From: an uncultured SAR86 cluster bacterium
GTDB lineage: Bacteria; Pseudomonadota; Gammaproteobacteria; Magnimaribacterales; D2472
DNA length: 64,000 bases
Direction: 5' to 3'
NCBI GenBank assembly: GCA_902557645.1
Contig: CACEAP010000003.1
Location: forward strand, 151,423-215,422
Shown piece by piece: positions 16,273-26,097 of the stretch. A program made the position numbers and the translations under genes. Position 1 is the first letter of the stretch, and every line of letters starts with the position of its first letter. Under the pieces are notes generated by a model, which was given only the letters and a program-made list of their open reading frames with translations, was not told where the DNA came from and made no database searches.

Positions 16273-17596
16273 TTCAAATGACTTATCAAGATTTCTTGAG
16301 ATTCCTATAGCTAAGAATATACCGTTAAGAAGCATTTCTATTGATACGAGAACTATAAAAAAGGGTGCTTTATTCTTTGCAATTAAAGGTAAAAACTTCA
16401 ATGGGAATCATTTTGTTGATATAGCTATAAATAAAGGAGCATCGATTATTATTGCTGATGACAAGAAGTTTTTAAAAACAAAAAATAATAGAATCATTTA
16501 TGTTAAAAATACTATCCAAGCATTAAAGAAAATATCAGAGAACATAATTAAATCATATGATGGTAAGACTATTGCTATTACTGGAAGTAGTGGAAAAACT
16601 TCAACTACAAACATTGTTGCAAGCACTTTAAAGTTAAGCTCTCAAACATTAAAAAATTTTAATAATGAAATTGGCATGCCTTTAAGCTTAATGAATGCAT
16701 CCAAGAAATCAAAAAATATTGTTTTAGAAATAGGAGCTTCAAAACTAAAAGATATTCATTATCTGAGTAAAATTATCAAACCACATATTGGAGTAATAAC
16801 AAATATAGGCAAATCTCACTTGGAGATGTTAAAAAATATAGAAGGGGTATTAAAAGTTAAATCAGAACTAGTATCTAATATTAAAAGGAATGGTTATCTT
16901 GTTGCACCTAATGAAAATAAGAAAAATCTAAACTTTTGGAAAAATATTAGAAGCGATATTCAAATCATAACTTTCGGAATGGATAAGAGTGCTGACTTTT
17001 ATCCAAAAAAAATTAAATTCGGTAAAAACAAGATGAATTTCTATATAGCTTCAAGATATATAAAAGAGGACTTAAAGATTACAACTTCTCTAAATGGAGA
17101 GCATAATATAAAAAATATTTTGACAAGCTTTGCAGTTAATTATTGTCTTGGAAATACAAATAATTTTTTTATTAATGTATTGAAGAATGATGCTATTAAA
17201 GAGATGAGGCAAATTAAATCTAAGTGGTTAGGAGGATCTTTATTAATAGACGACACATATAATGCAAATCCTGATTCTACAAGAAAATCAATTGATTTAT
17301 TATCTATGTATAAAGAAAGGACCATATTAGTATTAGGAGATATGTTAGAACTAGGAAAGTATAAAAAGAAATATCATAAAGAGATTGGAGAATATGCTAA
17401 GAACAGAGGAATAAATACTTTGTTGGGCTTTGGAGATTTAACAAAAAATACTATTGATAGCTTTGGCAAGGGAGGCTTTTTTTTTAAACAAGAAGAAGAC
17501 TTAAGAAATTTTTTAAAAGAAAATGTAACTGCAAAAGATGTTATCTTAATTAAAGGTTCAAGAGGAATGATAATGGAAAGATTTATAAATGTTTGA
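16256..17596 (+). CDS. murF: UDP-MurNAc-tripeptide--D-Ala-D-Ala ligase
   Basis: 446 residues. Begins with the N-terminal MurF domain ([20 protein letters not shown]), followed by the ATP loop [13 protein letters not shown], the central-domain NIGKSHLE and NGEHNIKN motifs and the C-terminal domain with [16 protein letters not shown] and LGDMLELG. MurF adds D-Ala-D-Ala to finish the cytoplasmic pentapeptide. Its intact G-E-H-N motif contrasts with the loss of the equivalent segment in the nearby murD. Overlaps murE by 17 bases and mraY by 8. Confidence 0.95.
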   Translation: MKFISNSNDLSRFLEIPIAKNIPLRSISIDTRTIKKGALFFAIKGKNFNGNHFVDIAINKGASIIIADDKKFLKTKNNRIIYVKNTIQALKKISENIIKSYDGKTIAITGSSGKTSTTNIVASTLKLSSQTLKNFNNEIGMPLSLMNASKKSKNIVLEIGASKLKDIHYLSKIIKPHIGVITNIGKSHLEMLKNIEGVLKVKSELVSNIKRNGYLVAPNENKKNLNFWKNIRSDIQIITFGMDKSADFYPKKIKFGKNKMNFYIASRYIKEDLKITTSLNGEHNIKNILTSFAVNYCLGNTNNFFINVLKNDAIKEMRQIKSKWLGGSLLIDDTYNANPDSTRKSIDLLSMYKERTILVLGDMLELGKYKKKYHKEIGEYAKNRGINTLLGFGDLTKNTIDSFGKGGFFFKQEEDLRNFLKENVTAKDVILIKGSRGMIMERFINV

Positions 17597-18674
17597 GTAT
17601 TTAGGAACAATTTTAGTAGATTATGATCCAGGTTTTGATGTACTTAGATATTTAACTGTAAGAACTATTGGAGGAACAGTTACAGCATTAATTATCTCTA
17701 TAGTACTTGGTCCTTATGTAATAAATCTCCTTAAGAAATTTCAGTTTGAACAACATGTCAGAGTGCATGGCCCAAAAAGTCATTATAAGAAAACAGGCAC
17801 ACCTACAATGGGCGGCTTATTAATACTTTTATCATTGATAATATCTACTTTACTTTGGGCTGACCTTTCAAATAGGTATATATGGGTAGTTATCTTTATA
17901 ACTATAGCTTTTGGTTTTGTTGGTTTTTTAGATGATTATATTAAAGTTAAAGCTAAAAACTCAGACGGCCTTTCAAGTAAGCAGAAAATTATTTTACAAA
18001 CATTATTTGCATCTATTGCATCTGCATATTTATATTTTTCAGCAGAAACTTCTCCCGAAACTGCTTTTATAGTCCCTTTTTATAAAGATCTTTTAATTAG
18101 CATGAGTCCATTTGCATTTATATTTGCAGCTACTTTTGTAGTAGTTGGATCTTCAAATGCAGTAAATTTAACAGATGGCTTAGATGGCCTCGCTATTATG
18201 CCTACTATTTTAATAGCCGGAGCATTAGGTTTAATTGCTTATGGTATGGGAAATATAGTTATTGCAGAGTATTTATATTTACCCCATTTAGAAATATCTG
18301 GAGAATTAATTGTATTTTGTGGAGCTTTGATAGGTTCAGGCATAGGATTTCTTTGGTATAACACCTACCCAGCTCAAATATTTATGGGAGATGTTGGCTC
18401 ATTAACCTTAGGAGCTGTTTTAGGAATAATTGCTGTGATATTGAGACATGAATTGGTATTTGCAATTATGGCTGGTGTTTTTGTTATGGAAACATTAAGT
18501 GTAGCTATTCAGGTAATATCTTTTAAGTTAAGAGGCAAAAGAGTATTTTTAATGTCACCGATACACCATCACTTTGAATTAAAGGGATGGGAAGAGCCAA
18601 AAATTATAGTAAGGTTTTGGATAATAACCATTATTCTAATACTTGTAGCTCTTGCTACTTTAAAAATTAGGTAA
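17589..18674 (+). CDS. mraY: Phospho-N-acetylmuramoyl-pentapeptide transferase
   Basis: 361 residues, ten predicted membrane helices, normal length. Makes lipid I from UDP-MurNAc-pentapeptide and undecaprenyl phosphate on the cytoplasmic side of the inner membrane. Family motifs: [15 protein letters not shown] segment (seen as [12 protein letters not shown]), [14 protein letters not shown] with the paired aspartates, [19 protein letters not shown] and the C-terminal [12 protein letters not shown]. Overlaps the end of murF. Confidence 0.97.
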   Translation: MFEYLGTILVDYDPGFDVLRYLTVRTIGGTVTALIISIVLGPYVINLLKKFQFEQHVRVHGPKSHYKKTGTPTMGGLLILLSLIISTLLWADLSNRYIWVVIFITIAFGFVGFLDDYIKVKAKNSDGLSSKQKIILQTLFASIASAYLYFSAETSPETAFIVPFYKDLLISMSPFAFIFAATFVVVGSSNAVNLTDGLDGLAIMPTILIAGALGLIAYGMGNIVIAEYLYLPHLEISGELIVFCGALIGSGIGFLWYNTYPAQIFMGDVGSLTLGAVLGIIAVILRHELVFAIMAGVFVMETLSVAIQVISFKLRGKRVFLMSPIHHHFELKGWEEPKIIVRFWIITIILILVALATLKIR

Positions 18675-18686
18675 ATATTAAATTAA

Positions 18687-19742
18687 GTGAAGTCTTTAAT
18701 ATATGGTTACGGAATTACCGGACAATCATTTGAAAAGTATTTAATTAGAAATAATATTGAATATGAGATTTATGATGATAATAAATCTCTTTATATATCT
18801 GATCGTTTTACTAATGAATTAAATCAAAACTGGGATGTAATTTACTGCAGTCCAGGCATTACAAAAAATAATATCCAAAAACTTAAATCTTTGAAATACC
18901 AATGCATTAAAACAGATATAGAGATATTCTGCTCAGAGAATTCTTCTATAAAAATTGGTATTACTGGAACCAATAGGAAAAGCACAACCTGTTTTCATCT
19001 TTTTCAATTATTAAGTAAAAAATTTCAGGTCAATTTAATTGGAAATATTGGCGAACCTGTCTTAAATCATCTAAAAGATGGAGCAGATTATTCAATCATT
19101 GAATTATCAAGTCAACAATTAGATAAATTAGAATCAATAGAACTTGATTATGGAGTTTTATTAAATATTGCTCCTGATCACATAGATTATCATGGGAGTT
19201 TTGAGGAATATAAGCGGGTTAAAAAAAGAATACTTGAAGCACAGAAATCTTCTTTTGAAAATGATCCATTCGAGCTATATAAATGGATTACTGGAGAGGA
19301 GGCAGAAGCTATACAATTAGCTGATTTACCATTCAGATTCCAAATGATTTCAAAATCAATTATTAATGATTCAAAATCAACAAATATGCATTCCCTAGAA
19401 TATGCAATTGAAAAGGCAAATAAATATTTTAAAAATTCTTCGTATCATTTGATAGTATGCGGCAACCCAGAAAAAGAAGGCTTTAGAAAGTTCTCAGTCA
19501 AGGGTCCAAAAAATATTTTTATTATTGGAAAGCATGCATTAGATATAGATAAGTGTATAGACCATCAAAATAAGATTATCTTTAAAAACTTTAATGAGGC
19601 ACTATTAAAAATATCAAATGAAACGTCTCAAAATATTTTGTTTTCACCAGGATTCCCAAGTGGAAATGATTTTAAAAACTTTGAAGATAGAGGAATTTTT
19701 TTCAATGAATCAGTAAAAAAAATACTTTCTAATGATATATAG
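18687..19742 (+). CDS. murD: MurD-like Mur ligase, shortened, with altered P-loop
   Basis: 351 residues from GTG 18687, against about 440 in typical MurD. MurD normally adds D-Glu to UDP-MurNAc-Ala. The N-terminal domain starts IYGYGITGQSF; the P-loop reads GTNRKST (94-100) where GTNGKST is expected; DHIDYHGSFEEY (164-175) and the following lysine-rich stretch fit. About 30 residues (184-214) then stand in place of roughly 105 in E. coli MurD, removing the G-x-H-N ATP/base segment. The reading frame continues cleanly into recognisable C-terminal domain motifs: INDSKSTN (226-233) and SPGFPSGNDFKNFEDRG (320-336). So the gene is not a simple frameshift wreck. Whether it is still an active ligase is uncertain. 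Confidence 0.82.
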   Translation: MKSLIYGYGITGQSFEKYLIRNNIEYEIYDDNKSLYISDRFTNELNQNWDVIYCSPGITKNNIQKLKSLKYQCIKTDIEIFCSENSSIKIGITGTNRKSTTCFHLFQLLSKKFQVNLIGNIGEPVLNHLKDGADYSIIELSSQQLDKLESIELDYGVLLNIAPDHIDYHGSFEEYKRVKKRILEAQKSSFENDPFELYKWITGEEAEAIQLADLPFRFQMISKSIINDSKSTNMHSLEYAIEKANKYFKNSSYHLIVCGNPEKEGFRKFSVKGPKNIFIIGKHALDIDKCIDHQNKIIFKNFNEALLKISNETSQNILFSPGFPSGNDFKNFEDRGIFFNESVKKILSNDI

Positions 19743-20832
19743 AAATAATATTTTTCTAATCATCTCTTTAGTTGGATTAATATGCCTTGGCCTAATAATG
19801 GTTACTTCATCTAGTATATATATTGCACAAAATATGACTGGAAACCCTTTTCACTTTGCAACAAGACAAGCTCTATTTATTGGCGTCGGTATTTTTATTT
19901 TTACTATATTTCTCTTGGTTCCTTCAACTCTATTAGAAAAAGTAGATTGGTTATTTTTGCTTATAAGCATAATTTTATTGGCAATATTATTTCTGCCAGG
20001 AATAGGTACTGAGGTTAATGGAAGTATAAGATGGATTCGAATAGGCCCAATAAATATTCAACCTGCTGAGATATGCAAATTTAGTATGATCCTATACACC
20101 TCAGGCTATTGTGTTCGAAGAATGAATGAAATTAGTACCTTGAGGGGTTTTGTAAAGCCTTTATTATTGCTAGGGCTTGTTTCGTTTTTAATTTTATCTC
20201 AACCTGACTTAGGTTCAACAGCGATTATATGTGCAGTTGTTGTAGCAATTTTATTTTTTGCAGGCATATCTTTTTTTCAATTTTTTTTATTATTACTTCT
20301 CCTCGCGACACTGGGCTTCATTGCTATTTACTTCACCCCATTTAGATTAACAAGAGTGATGTCATTTATGGACCCATTTGAATCTCAGTTAGGTGCAGGT
20401 TGGCAACTCAGCAACTCTTTAATTGGAATAGGTCAAGCTAACTGGATAGGATTAGGGCTTGGTAATAGCTTCCAAAAAAACCTGTTTTTACCCGAAGCTC
20501 ATACAGATTTTATTTTTGCAGTTTTGGTAGAGGAGTTGGGCATTCTCGGAGTATTCTTTTTGATATCAATGTATTCTTTAATGATTTATTCTATTTTTTC
20601 TATTGCAATGCAATCTTTAATTTTAAAGAGGTACTTTCAAGGCTTTGTAGCTTTTGGTATTGGTTTTTTAATTGCTGTTCAAGCAATATTTAATTTAGCA
20701 GTAAATATAGGCCTTCTACCAACAAAAGGTTTAACATTACCCTTTATAAGTTATGGAGGTACAAGCATGATTATCATGATGTCCTTCATCGCAATAGTGC
20801 TTAGAATTAATAATGAAAATAAATTTTACTAA
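19732..20832 (+). CDS. ftsW: Septal peptidoglycan glycosyltransferase FtsW
   Basis: 366 residues, SEDS family, about ten membrane helices. Motifs include GLIMVTSSSIYIA near the start, RWIRIGPINIQPAEICK, LSQPDLGSTAII with the conserved catalytic-type Asp, the large-loop GAGWQLSNSLIGIGQANWIG and LPEAHTDFIFAVLVEELG, and the final LPFISYGGTSMI. FtsW polymerises lipid II at the septum with FtsI. The ATG lies within the murD end (overlap 11 bases). Confidence 0.96.
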   Translation: MIYRNNIFLIISLVGLICLGLIMVTSSSIYIAQNMTGNPFHFATRQALFIGVGIFIFTIFLLVPSTLLEKVDWLFLLISIILLAILFLPGIGTEVNGSIRWIRIGPINIQPAEICKFSMILYTSGYCVRRMNEISTLRGFVKPLLLLGLVSFLILSQPDLGSTAIICAVVVAILFFAGISFFQFFLLLLLLATLGFIAIYFTPFRLTRVMSFMDPFESQLGAGWQLSNSLIGIGQANWIGLGLGNSFQKNLFLPEAHTDFIFAVLVEELGILGVFFLISMYSLMIYSIFSIAMQSLILKRYFQGFVAFGIGFLIAVQAIFNLAVNIGLLPTKGLTLPFISYGGTSMIIMMSFIAIVLRINNENKFY

Positions 20833-20835
20833 CAA

Positions 20836-21876
20836 ATGAATATTTTAATAGCAGCAGCCAAAACCGGCGGGCATGTGTATCCAGCAACTGAGGTCAGTAA
20901 AGAGTTTATAAATAATGGCCATAAAGCTATTTTTTTAGGCACCAATAATTTAATTGAAAGAAATGCCATAAAAGATATCTCAGAAATTCAATATGAACAC
21001 ATTGATATGAATGGTTATAGAGGAAATAGCATTTTGAGTAAAGTTTTAGTTTTACTAAGTCTGCCTATGAATGTTTTTAGAGTGCTTAAGATTTTGTGGA
21101 ATAATAAAGTTGATTCAATTATTGTTTTTGGCGGTTTTATAAGTATTCCAGCAGCTATAGCTGGATTGATACTTTTAAAACCTATATATGTCCATGAACA
21201 AAATACAGTATTAGGATCAGCAAATAAGATTATTTCAAAATTTTCAAAAAAGATATTTCTAGGAATGCCATTGCATAAGAAGAATTTAAAAAGATCGGAA
21301 GTTATAGGAAATCCTATTCGAAAATCATTTGTATCAAAAATACAAAATAGAACTGATGATTATGTAAAAATTTATATTACAGGCGGAAGTCAAGGAGCTA
21401 AATACCTTAATGATAATCTGCCACCTATATTCAATGATATTAACATTCCAATATCTATAAGACATCAATGCGGAAAAGGTAAAAAACCAGGAGTAGAAAA
21501 GTTATACGCGAATTTTAAGGAAGTTGAGGTCAGAGAATTTTTTGATAATCCAAATTCTCAAATTGATTGGGCTGACTTTATAATATCCAGAGCTGGCGCG
21601 CTTAGTTTGTCTGAAATTATTTCAATGAAAAAAGGAACTTTAATGATACCTCTGCCAAATGCTGTCGATAATCATCAATTGCTTAATGCAAGATATGTTG
21701 AAAAAGATGGAATTGGTTTGGTGCATGAGCAAGAACACGGAATAGATATTTTAAAAAATATTATAAAAAATATAATTGAAACTAAAGAATATTTAATATG
21801 GCAACAAGCAGAATTTAGAACTAATCATATGGATGCAGCTCAGAAAATATTTAATTCAGTTTTAGAGAATAATTAA
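20836..21876 (+). CDS. murG: Lipid II synthase (UDP-GlcNAc transferase) MurG
   Basis: 346 residues, GT-B fold (family GT28). The N-terminal acceptor domain has AKTGGHVYPATEV, GYRGN, FGGFISIPAAIA and VHEQNTVLGSANK; the C-terminal donor domain has ITGGSQGAKYLND, SRAGALSLSEI and the PLPNAVDNHQLLNA loop. It adds GlcNAc to lipid I at the inner face of the membrane. Starts three bases after the ftsW stop. Confidence 0.96.
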   Translation: MNILIAAAKTGGHVYPATEVSKEFINNGHKAIFLGTNNLIERNAIKDISEIQYEHIDMNGYRGNSILSKVLVLLSLPMNVFRVLKILWNNKVDSIIVFGGFISIPAAIAGLILLKPIYVHEQNTVLGSANKIISKFSKKIFLGMPLHKKNLKRSEVIGNPIRKSFVSKIQNRTDDYVKIYITGGSQGAKYLNDNLPPIFNDINIPISIRHQCGKGKKPGVEKLYANFKEVEVREFFDNPNSQIDWADFIISRAGALSLSEIISMKKGTLMIPLPNAVDNHQLLNARYVEKDGIGLVHEQEHGIDILKNIIKNIIETKEYLIWQQAEFRTNHMDAAQKIFNSVLENN

Positions 21877-21878
21877 TT

Positions 21879-23270
21879 ATGAATCCATTAAAGAAGATCA
21901 AACACATTCATTTTGTTGGGATTGGAGGCTCAGGGATGATTGGAATAGCATATCTGTTATTAAGAAAAGGTTATAAGGTTAGCGGATCAGATATTCAAAA
22001 ATCAAAATCATTAACTAATTTAAAAAAGCTTGGAGCTAAAGTTTTATATACACATAAAGAAAAAAATGTTGGTAAAGCAGATCTAGTAGTTATGTCATCT
22101 GCAATAAGGAACTCAAATCCAGAATATAGATTTGCTAAAAGGAATGGCATTACTATTATCCCCAGAGCGCAAATGTTAGGGAGTCTGATGAGAGGTTATG
22201 AGAGTATTGCTGTAGCAGGAAGCCACGGAAAAACTACTACGACAAGCATGATTGCAAGTATTTTTAGTGAAGCACTTTTAAGCCCTACATATATTGTTGG
22301 AGGTAAAGTTCTTGGTATTGGTAAAAACTCTGAATTAGGAAGTGGTAATTACCTAATAGCAGAAGCTGATGAGAGTGATGGGTCTTTCCTGCATCTTCAG
22401 CCAGATGTTGGAGTTTTTACAAATATCGATAATGATCATTTAAGTTTTTTTGATAACGACATTGAGAAACTGCTTAAATCTTTTCAAATGTTTGCTGAAA
22501 ATATTCCTTTTTATGGTGCTCTTATAATCAATAAAGATGATAAGAATATTAAGAAAGTTGCAAAGAAAATTCTAAGAAGACAGATTTCATTTGGTTTTTC
22601 TTCAAGAAGCGATTACCAAATAAAAGACATCTGCTATAAAAACAAACACCAATATTTCAACTTAATAGATCACTTTAAAAATAAAACTTATAAGTTCAGC
22701 CTGCCTTTAGCAGGAATACATAATGTTTACAATGCTGCTTCTGCAATTGCTGTAAGCTTAGAGGAGGGAGTAGCACTTAAATATGTACAAAGAGGCTTAA
22801 AAGAATTTAGAGGCGTATCTAGAAGATTTGAAAAGCATAACTTAAAGATAGATAAGAAAGAAATTACTTTAATAGATGATTATGGTCATCATCCTGAAGA
22901 AATTAAGTCTACTATAAATGCAATTTATCAAGCATTCCCTAATAAAAAGATCTGCATGGTTTTTCAACCTCATCGATATACTAGAACTGCGCAACTATAC
23001 AATGATTTTATTGAAGTTTTATCTTTACCAGATTCACTATTTTTATTAGATATATATGAAGCTAGCGAAACTCCCATCAAAGGCATTTCTTCTAAGAATC
23101 TGCTTGAAAGTATTAAGCAAAATGGAAAGTCAAATGCTTGTCATAGCTCTGATAAATCTATCATAAATGATATTAAACACTCCTCTAACGATTTTGATAT
23201 TCTAGTAACTCAGGGAGCAGGTAGCGTTTCGTTAATTTGTGCTGCTATAAAGACTAAATGGCAAATATAA
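21879..23270 (+). CDS. murC: UDP-N-acetylmuramate--L-alanine ligase
   Basis: 463 residues. Opens with HFVGIGGSGMIGIA, then the ATP loop VAGSHGKTTTTSM, EADESDGSFLHL, NIDNDHLSFF, the intact AGIHNVYNAASA motif and the C-terminal DDYGHHPEEIKSTI and QPHRYTRT. MurC adds the first amino acid of the stem peptide. All catalytic motifs are conserved, unlike the shortened murD in the same operon. The end overlaps ddl by 13 bases. Confidence 0.97.
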   Translation: MNPLKKIKHIHFVGIGGSGMIGIAYLLLRKGYKVSGSDIQKSKSLTNLKKLGAKVLYTHKEKNVGKADLVVMSSAIRNSNPEYRFAKRNGITIIPRAQMLGSLMRGYESIAVAGSHGKTTTTSMIASIFSEALLSPTYIVGGKVLGIGKNSELGSGNYLIAEADESDGSFLHLQPDVGVFTNIDNDHLSFFDNDIEKLLKSFQMFAENIPFYGALIINKDDKNIKKVAKKILRRQISFGFSSRSDYQIKDICYKNKHQYFNLIDHFKNKTYKFSLPLAGIHNVYNAASAIAVSLEEGVALKYVQRGLKEFRGVSRRFEKHNLKIDKKEITLIDDYGHHPEEIKSTINAIYQAFPNKKICMVFQPHRYTRTAQLYNDFIEVLSLPDSLFLLDIYEASETPIKGISSKNLLESIKQNGKSNACHSSDKSIINDIKHSSNDFDILVTQGAGSVSLICAAIKTKWQI

Positions 23271-24184
23271 AAAAAATTATAATTCTCTATGGAGGGTCAT
23301 CATCTGAAAGAGAAGTCTCAATAAAAAGTGGAGAAGGTATTTTTCAAGCATGCCAAGATCTTGGATATGATGCTAAATTAGTTGATCTTAATAATATATC
23401 TGATTTAAATTCTCTAAAAGAATTTGATATTGTTTTTATTGCACTTCATGGGTTTGAGGGTGAGTCTGGAACTCTTCAAAAAAATCTTGATGAAATGGGT
23501 ATTTCATATACTGGCTCAAGTTATGATGCATGCAAGAATACTTGGAATAAAAGTAAATTTAAAAATATTTTAGAATCTAAATCTATTCCAACACCAAGAG
23601 GCTTTTCAATAAAAACTTTTGATAAAGAAATACAATCGCCATTTAGTATTTTTAAAGAAAAATATGGCGAGGAGATAAAAGAGCTATTCTTAAAACCTGA
23701 GGAAGATGGTTCGAGTATTGATATCTTTCAAATAAAATCTTTAGCAGATTTAAGTAAATCTGTTTTAAGTGCTAAAAACACTGACAGAGGTTTTCTTTTT
23801 GAGGAGTCTATTAATCATAGAGAGTTCACCGTTTCTATCTTGAACAATAAATGCTTACCTATTTTGGAGATTAAAACTGAAAATAGTTTTTATGATTATG
23901 ATGCAAAATATATTTCTAATTCAACTCAATTAATTGAGGCTGATTTTAAAAAAGAATTAAAGAAAGAGATAGAAGATTTATCATTGGGAGCTTTTAAAGC
24001 TTTAGGCTGCTCAGGATGGGGAAGAGTAGACCTCCTTCAAGATAAAGAGGGTAAATTTTATATTTTAGAAATCAATACTGTTCCAGGTATGACTAATCAT
24101 AGCTGTGTTCCAAAATCGGCAGCACTAGCTGGCATATCATACAAAAAACTAGTTAATTTAATAATTGATGATGCATATTTATAA
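23258..24184 (+). CDS. ddl: D-alanine--D-alanine ligase
   Basis: 308 residues, ATP-grasp ligase that makes D-Ala-D-Ala for MurF. Seen: ILYGGSSSEREVSIKSG at the start, ALHGFEGESGTLQ, GSSYDACKNTWNKSK, LKPEEDGSSIDI, GRVDLL and the metal/phosphate site EINTVPGMTNHS. Normal length. Lies between murC and ftsQ as in the standard dcw cluster and overlaps both. Confidence 0.96.
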   Translation: MANIKKIIILYGGSSSEREVSIKSGEGIFQACQDLGYDAKLVDLNNISDLNSLKEFDIVFIALHGFEGESGTLQKNLDEMGISYTGSSYDACKNTWNKSKFKNILESKSIPTPRGFSIKTFDKEIQSPFSIFKEKYGEEIKELFLKPEEDGSSIDIFQIKSLADLSKSVLSAKNTDRGFLFEESINHREFTVSILNNKCLPILEIKTENSFYDYDAKYISNSTQLIEADFKKELKKEIEDLSLGAFKALGCSGWGRVDLLQDKEGKFYILEINTVPGMTNHSCVPKSAALAGISYKKLVNLIIDDAYL

Positions 24185-24800
24185 ATTATTTTTTTTAAGT
24201 TTTTTTCTAGTAATTTTAACTTCATGTAATCAATATAAGAATATTGAAATAATTTTTGAGGATGGTTTTATCTATTCCTCTCAGAAAGATTTAATTACAA
24301 ATCTCAAATCTACTAATTCAAAAGAAGGCATAAAAGAAATTCTTTTAAACCAAGATTGGATTGAGGATTTTAAAGTTGTATTCAGAATTAATGGTAATGT
24401 CAAAATAAACATTATTACAAAGATTCCTTTGTTTATATGGAACGATAAATATTATATTGATAGGAAATTAAATACTTTTAATTTTGATAAAACTAATAAT
24501 TATCTCATCAAAGTTTTTTGCCCAAGTAATCAAATTGAAGATGCAAGTAAATTAATTAAATATATCAACAATACAGAAACATTATCCAAATTTAGTTTCA
24601 ATAAACTAGATTTCAAATATTCATCAGGTTGGACATTGTTTTTTGAAGACACTCTAACTATAAAATTTGGTAAGGATATCTCAGAAGCAAGATTAAACTC
24701 TTTTAAACAAAGCTTAAATTATGTATACGAAAACGACTCTATACCTAGTATGATAGATTTAAGATATAAGGATGGGGTAGCATTAAATTATGGCAAATAA
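24168..24800 (+). CDS. ftsQ: FtsQ-like cell division protein (short, divergent)
   Basis: About 210 residues (ATGs at 24168 and 24171), shorter than E. coli FtsQ (276). A hydrophobic N-terminal segment (YKLFFLSFFLVILTSC) precedes a POTRA-like region and a beta-rich domain ending in IDLRYKDGVALNY, the typical FtsQ closing motif (I-D-L-R-Y-x-x-G). The assignment rests on this ending and on the place between ddl and ftsA. Oddly the first hydrophobic stretch ends LTSC, which reads like a lipobox; whether it is a membrane anchor or a lipoprotein signal cannot be settled here. It would link FtsL/FtsB to the rest of the divisome. Confidence 0.8.
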   Translation: MMHIYKLFFLSFFLVILTSCNQYKNIEIIFEDGFIYSSQKDLITNLKSTNSKEGIKEILLNQDWIEDFKVVFRINGNVKINIITKIPLFIWNDKYYIDRKLNTFNFDKTNNYLIKVFCPSNQIEDASKLIKYINNTETLSKFSFNKLDFKYSSGWTLFFEDTLTIKFGKDISEARLNSFKQSLNYVYENDSIPSMIDLRYKDGVALNYGK

Positions 24801-26019
24801 CACTTCAAAAGAATCAAATATTGTAGTTGGTTTGGATATTGGTACCTCAAAAATAGTTTGTATTGTAGGTGAATATGATACTCAAGATAATCTCGAAATT
24901 ATTGCTCTTGGCTCATACCCATCTAGCGGATTAAAAAAGGGTGTTGTTGTAAATATTGATGTTACAACTGACGCTATCCAAAAAGCTGTTGAGCAAGCTC
25001 AATCAATGATCGAGGAAAAGATAAAATCAGTATATGTAGGAATAGCTGGAAATCATATTAGAAGTTTTAATTCGCAAGGTATCGAAGCAATTAAAGATAA
25101 AGAAGTTTCCGCTTCTGATATAGAAAGGGTTATTGAATCAGCACAAGCGATTGCAATTCCATCAGATCAAAAAGTTTTACATGTAATACCTCAAGAATTT
25201 GTTATTGATGATCAAGATTGCATTAAAGACCCGCTTGGAATGTCCGGGGTTAGACTTGAAGCAAAAGTGCATTTAGTTACATGTTCCAATAATGCAGTAA
25301 TGAATATTGAAAAGTGTGTAAAAAATTGTGGTCTTAAAGTTGAAGGTTATGTCCTTGAGCAGTTAGCTAGTTCTCATTCAATCCTATCAGATGATGAAAA
25401 AGATTTAGGAGTATGTTTAGTTGATATTGGGGGTGGTACAACTGATATAGCAATTTTCCAAGCAGGCTCAATAGGTTTTACAGGAAATATTCCTATTGCA
25501 GGGGATATGGTTACTAATGATATTGCTGTTGCATTAAGAACCCCTACACCCGAGGCAGAAGATATAAAACAGAAACAAGGCTGTGCAGTACCTGAATTTA
25601 CAAATGATGAAGAGGTAATCGAAGTTAGGGGAGTTGGAGGAAGGGCGCCTACAGAATTAGCGCGGAGGACTTTGGCAGGATTTATTGAGCCAAGATATAT
25701 AGAGCTATGCCAGCTAGTTAAAGCAGAAATAAGCAGGAATGGATTTGAAGAAAAAATACCTGCTGGAATTGTTCTTACTGGCGGAACCTCAAAAATGGAA
25801 GGAGTGGTTGAATTGGCTGAATCAATTTTTCAAACTAGTGTAAGACTTGGAGTGCCTTCAAAATTCCAAGGAATGGAAAATATACTTCAAAATCCAATAT
25901 ATGCAACATCAATTGGCTTAGTCTCTCATGGTCACATGCAGAAAAAAGAGAACTTTATTCTTGAAAATAATCAGAGCCTTATATCTAAGTTTTTAAATTG
26001 GGCTAAAGGTGAGTATTGA
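24790..26019 (+). CDS. ftsA: Cell division protein FtsA
   Basis: 409 residues, actin-fold ATPase that tethers FtsZ to the membrane. Motifs: VGLDIGTSKIVCIVGE (phosphate 1), the 1C domain, VDIGGGTTDIAIF (phosphate 2), VLTGGTSKMEG (adenosine), and a short C-terminal amphipathic tail ending SLISKFLNWAKGEY that fits the membrane-targeting helix. The start overlaps the ftsQ end by 11 bases. Last gene of the dcw cluster here; ftsZ, usually next, is at the front of the cluster. The rpsF promoter overlaps the ftsA stop. Confidence 0.97.
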   Translation: MANNTSKESNIVVGLDIGTSKIVCIVGEYDTQDNLEIIALGSYPSSGLKKGVVVNIDVTTDAIQKAVEQAQSMIEEKIKSVYVGIAGNHIRSFNSQGIEAIKDKEVSASDIERVIESAQAIAIPSDQKVLHVIPQEFVIDDQDCIKDPLGMSGVRLEAKVHLVTCSNNAVMNIEKCVKNCGLKVEGYVLEQLASSHSILSDDEKDLGVCLVDIGGGTTDIAIFQAGSIGFTGNIPIAGDMVTNDIAVALRTPTPEAEDIKQKQGCAVPEFTNDEEVIEVRGVGGRAPTELARRTLAGFIEPRYIELCQLVKAEISRNGFEEKIPAGIVLTGGTSKMEGVVELAESIFQTSVRLGVPSKFQGMENILQNPIYATSIGLVSHGHMQKKENFILENNQSLISKFLNWAKGEY

Positions 26020-26044
26020 TTGTAAAAAATAATTACATTAGAAT
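26016..26044 (+). promoter_or_regulatory. Candidate sigma-70 promoter for rpsF-rpsR-rplI
   Basis: TTGATT (26016-26021) and TAGAAT (26039-26044) with a 17-base spacer, a good fit to the sigma-70 consensus. The -35 overlaps the ftsA stop codon. Transcription would start near 26051, leaving a leader of about 47 bases before rpsF that contains a weak A/T hairpin (26058-26077). Found by eye only. Confidence 0.55.
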
Positions 26045-26097
26045 GCACCATCCTTGGTTTTCTTAAATAAGAGAAAATCTTTAACCATAAGGTAAAT

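Noticed and set aside
26058..26077. Small A/T hairpin in the rpsF leader as a ribosomal-protein control element
   Set aside because: Stem is short, A/T only apart from one G-C pair, and does not show a recognisable S6:S18 binding motif.
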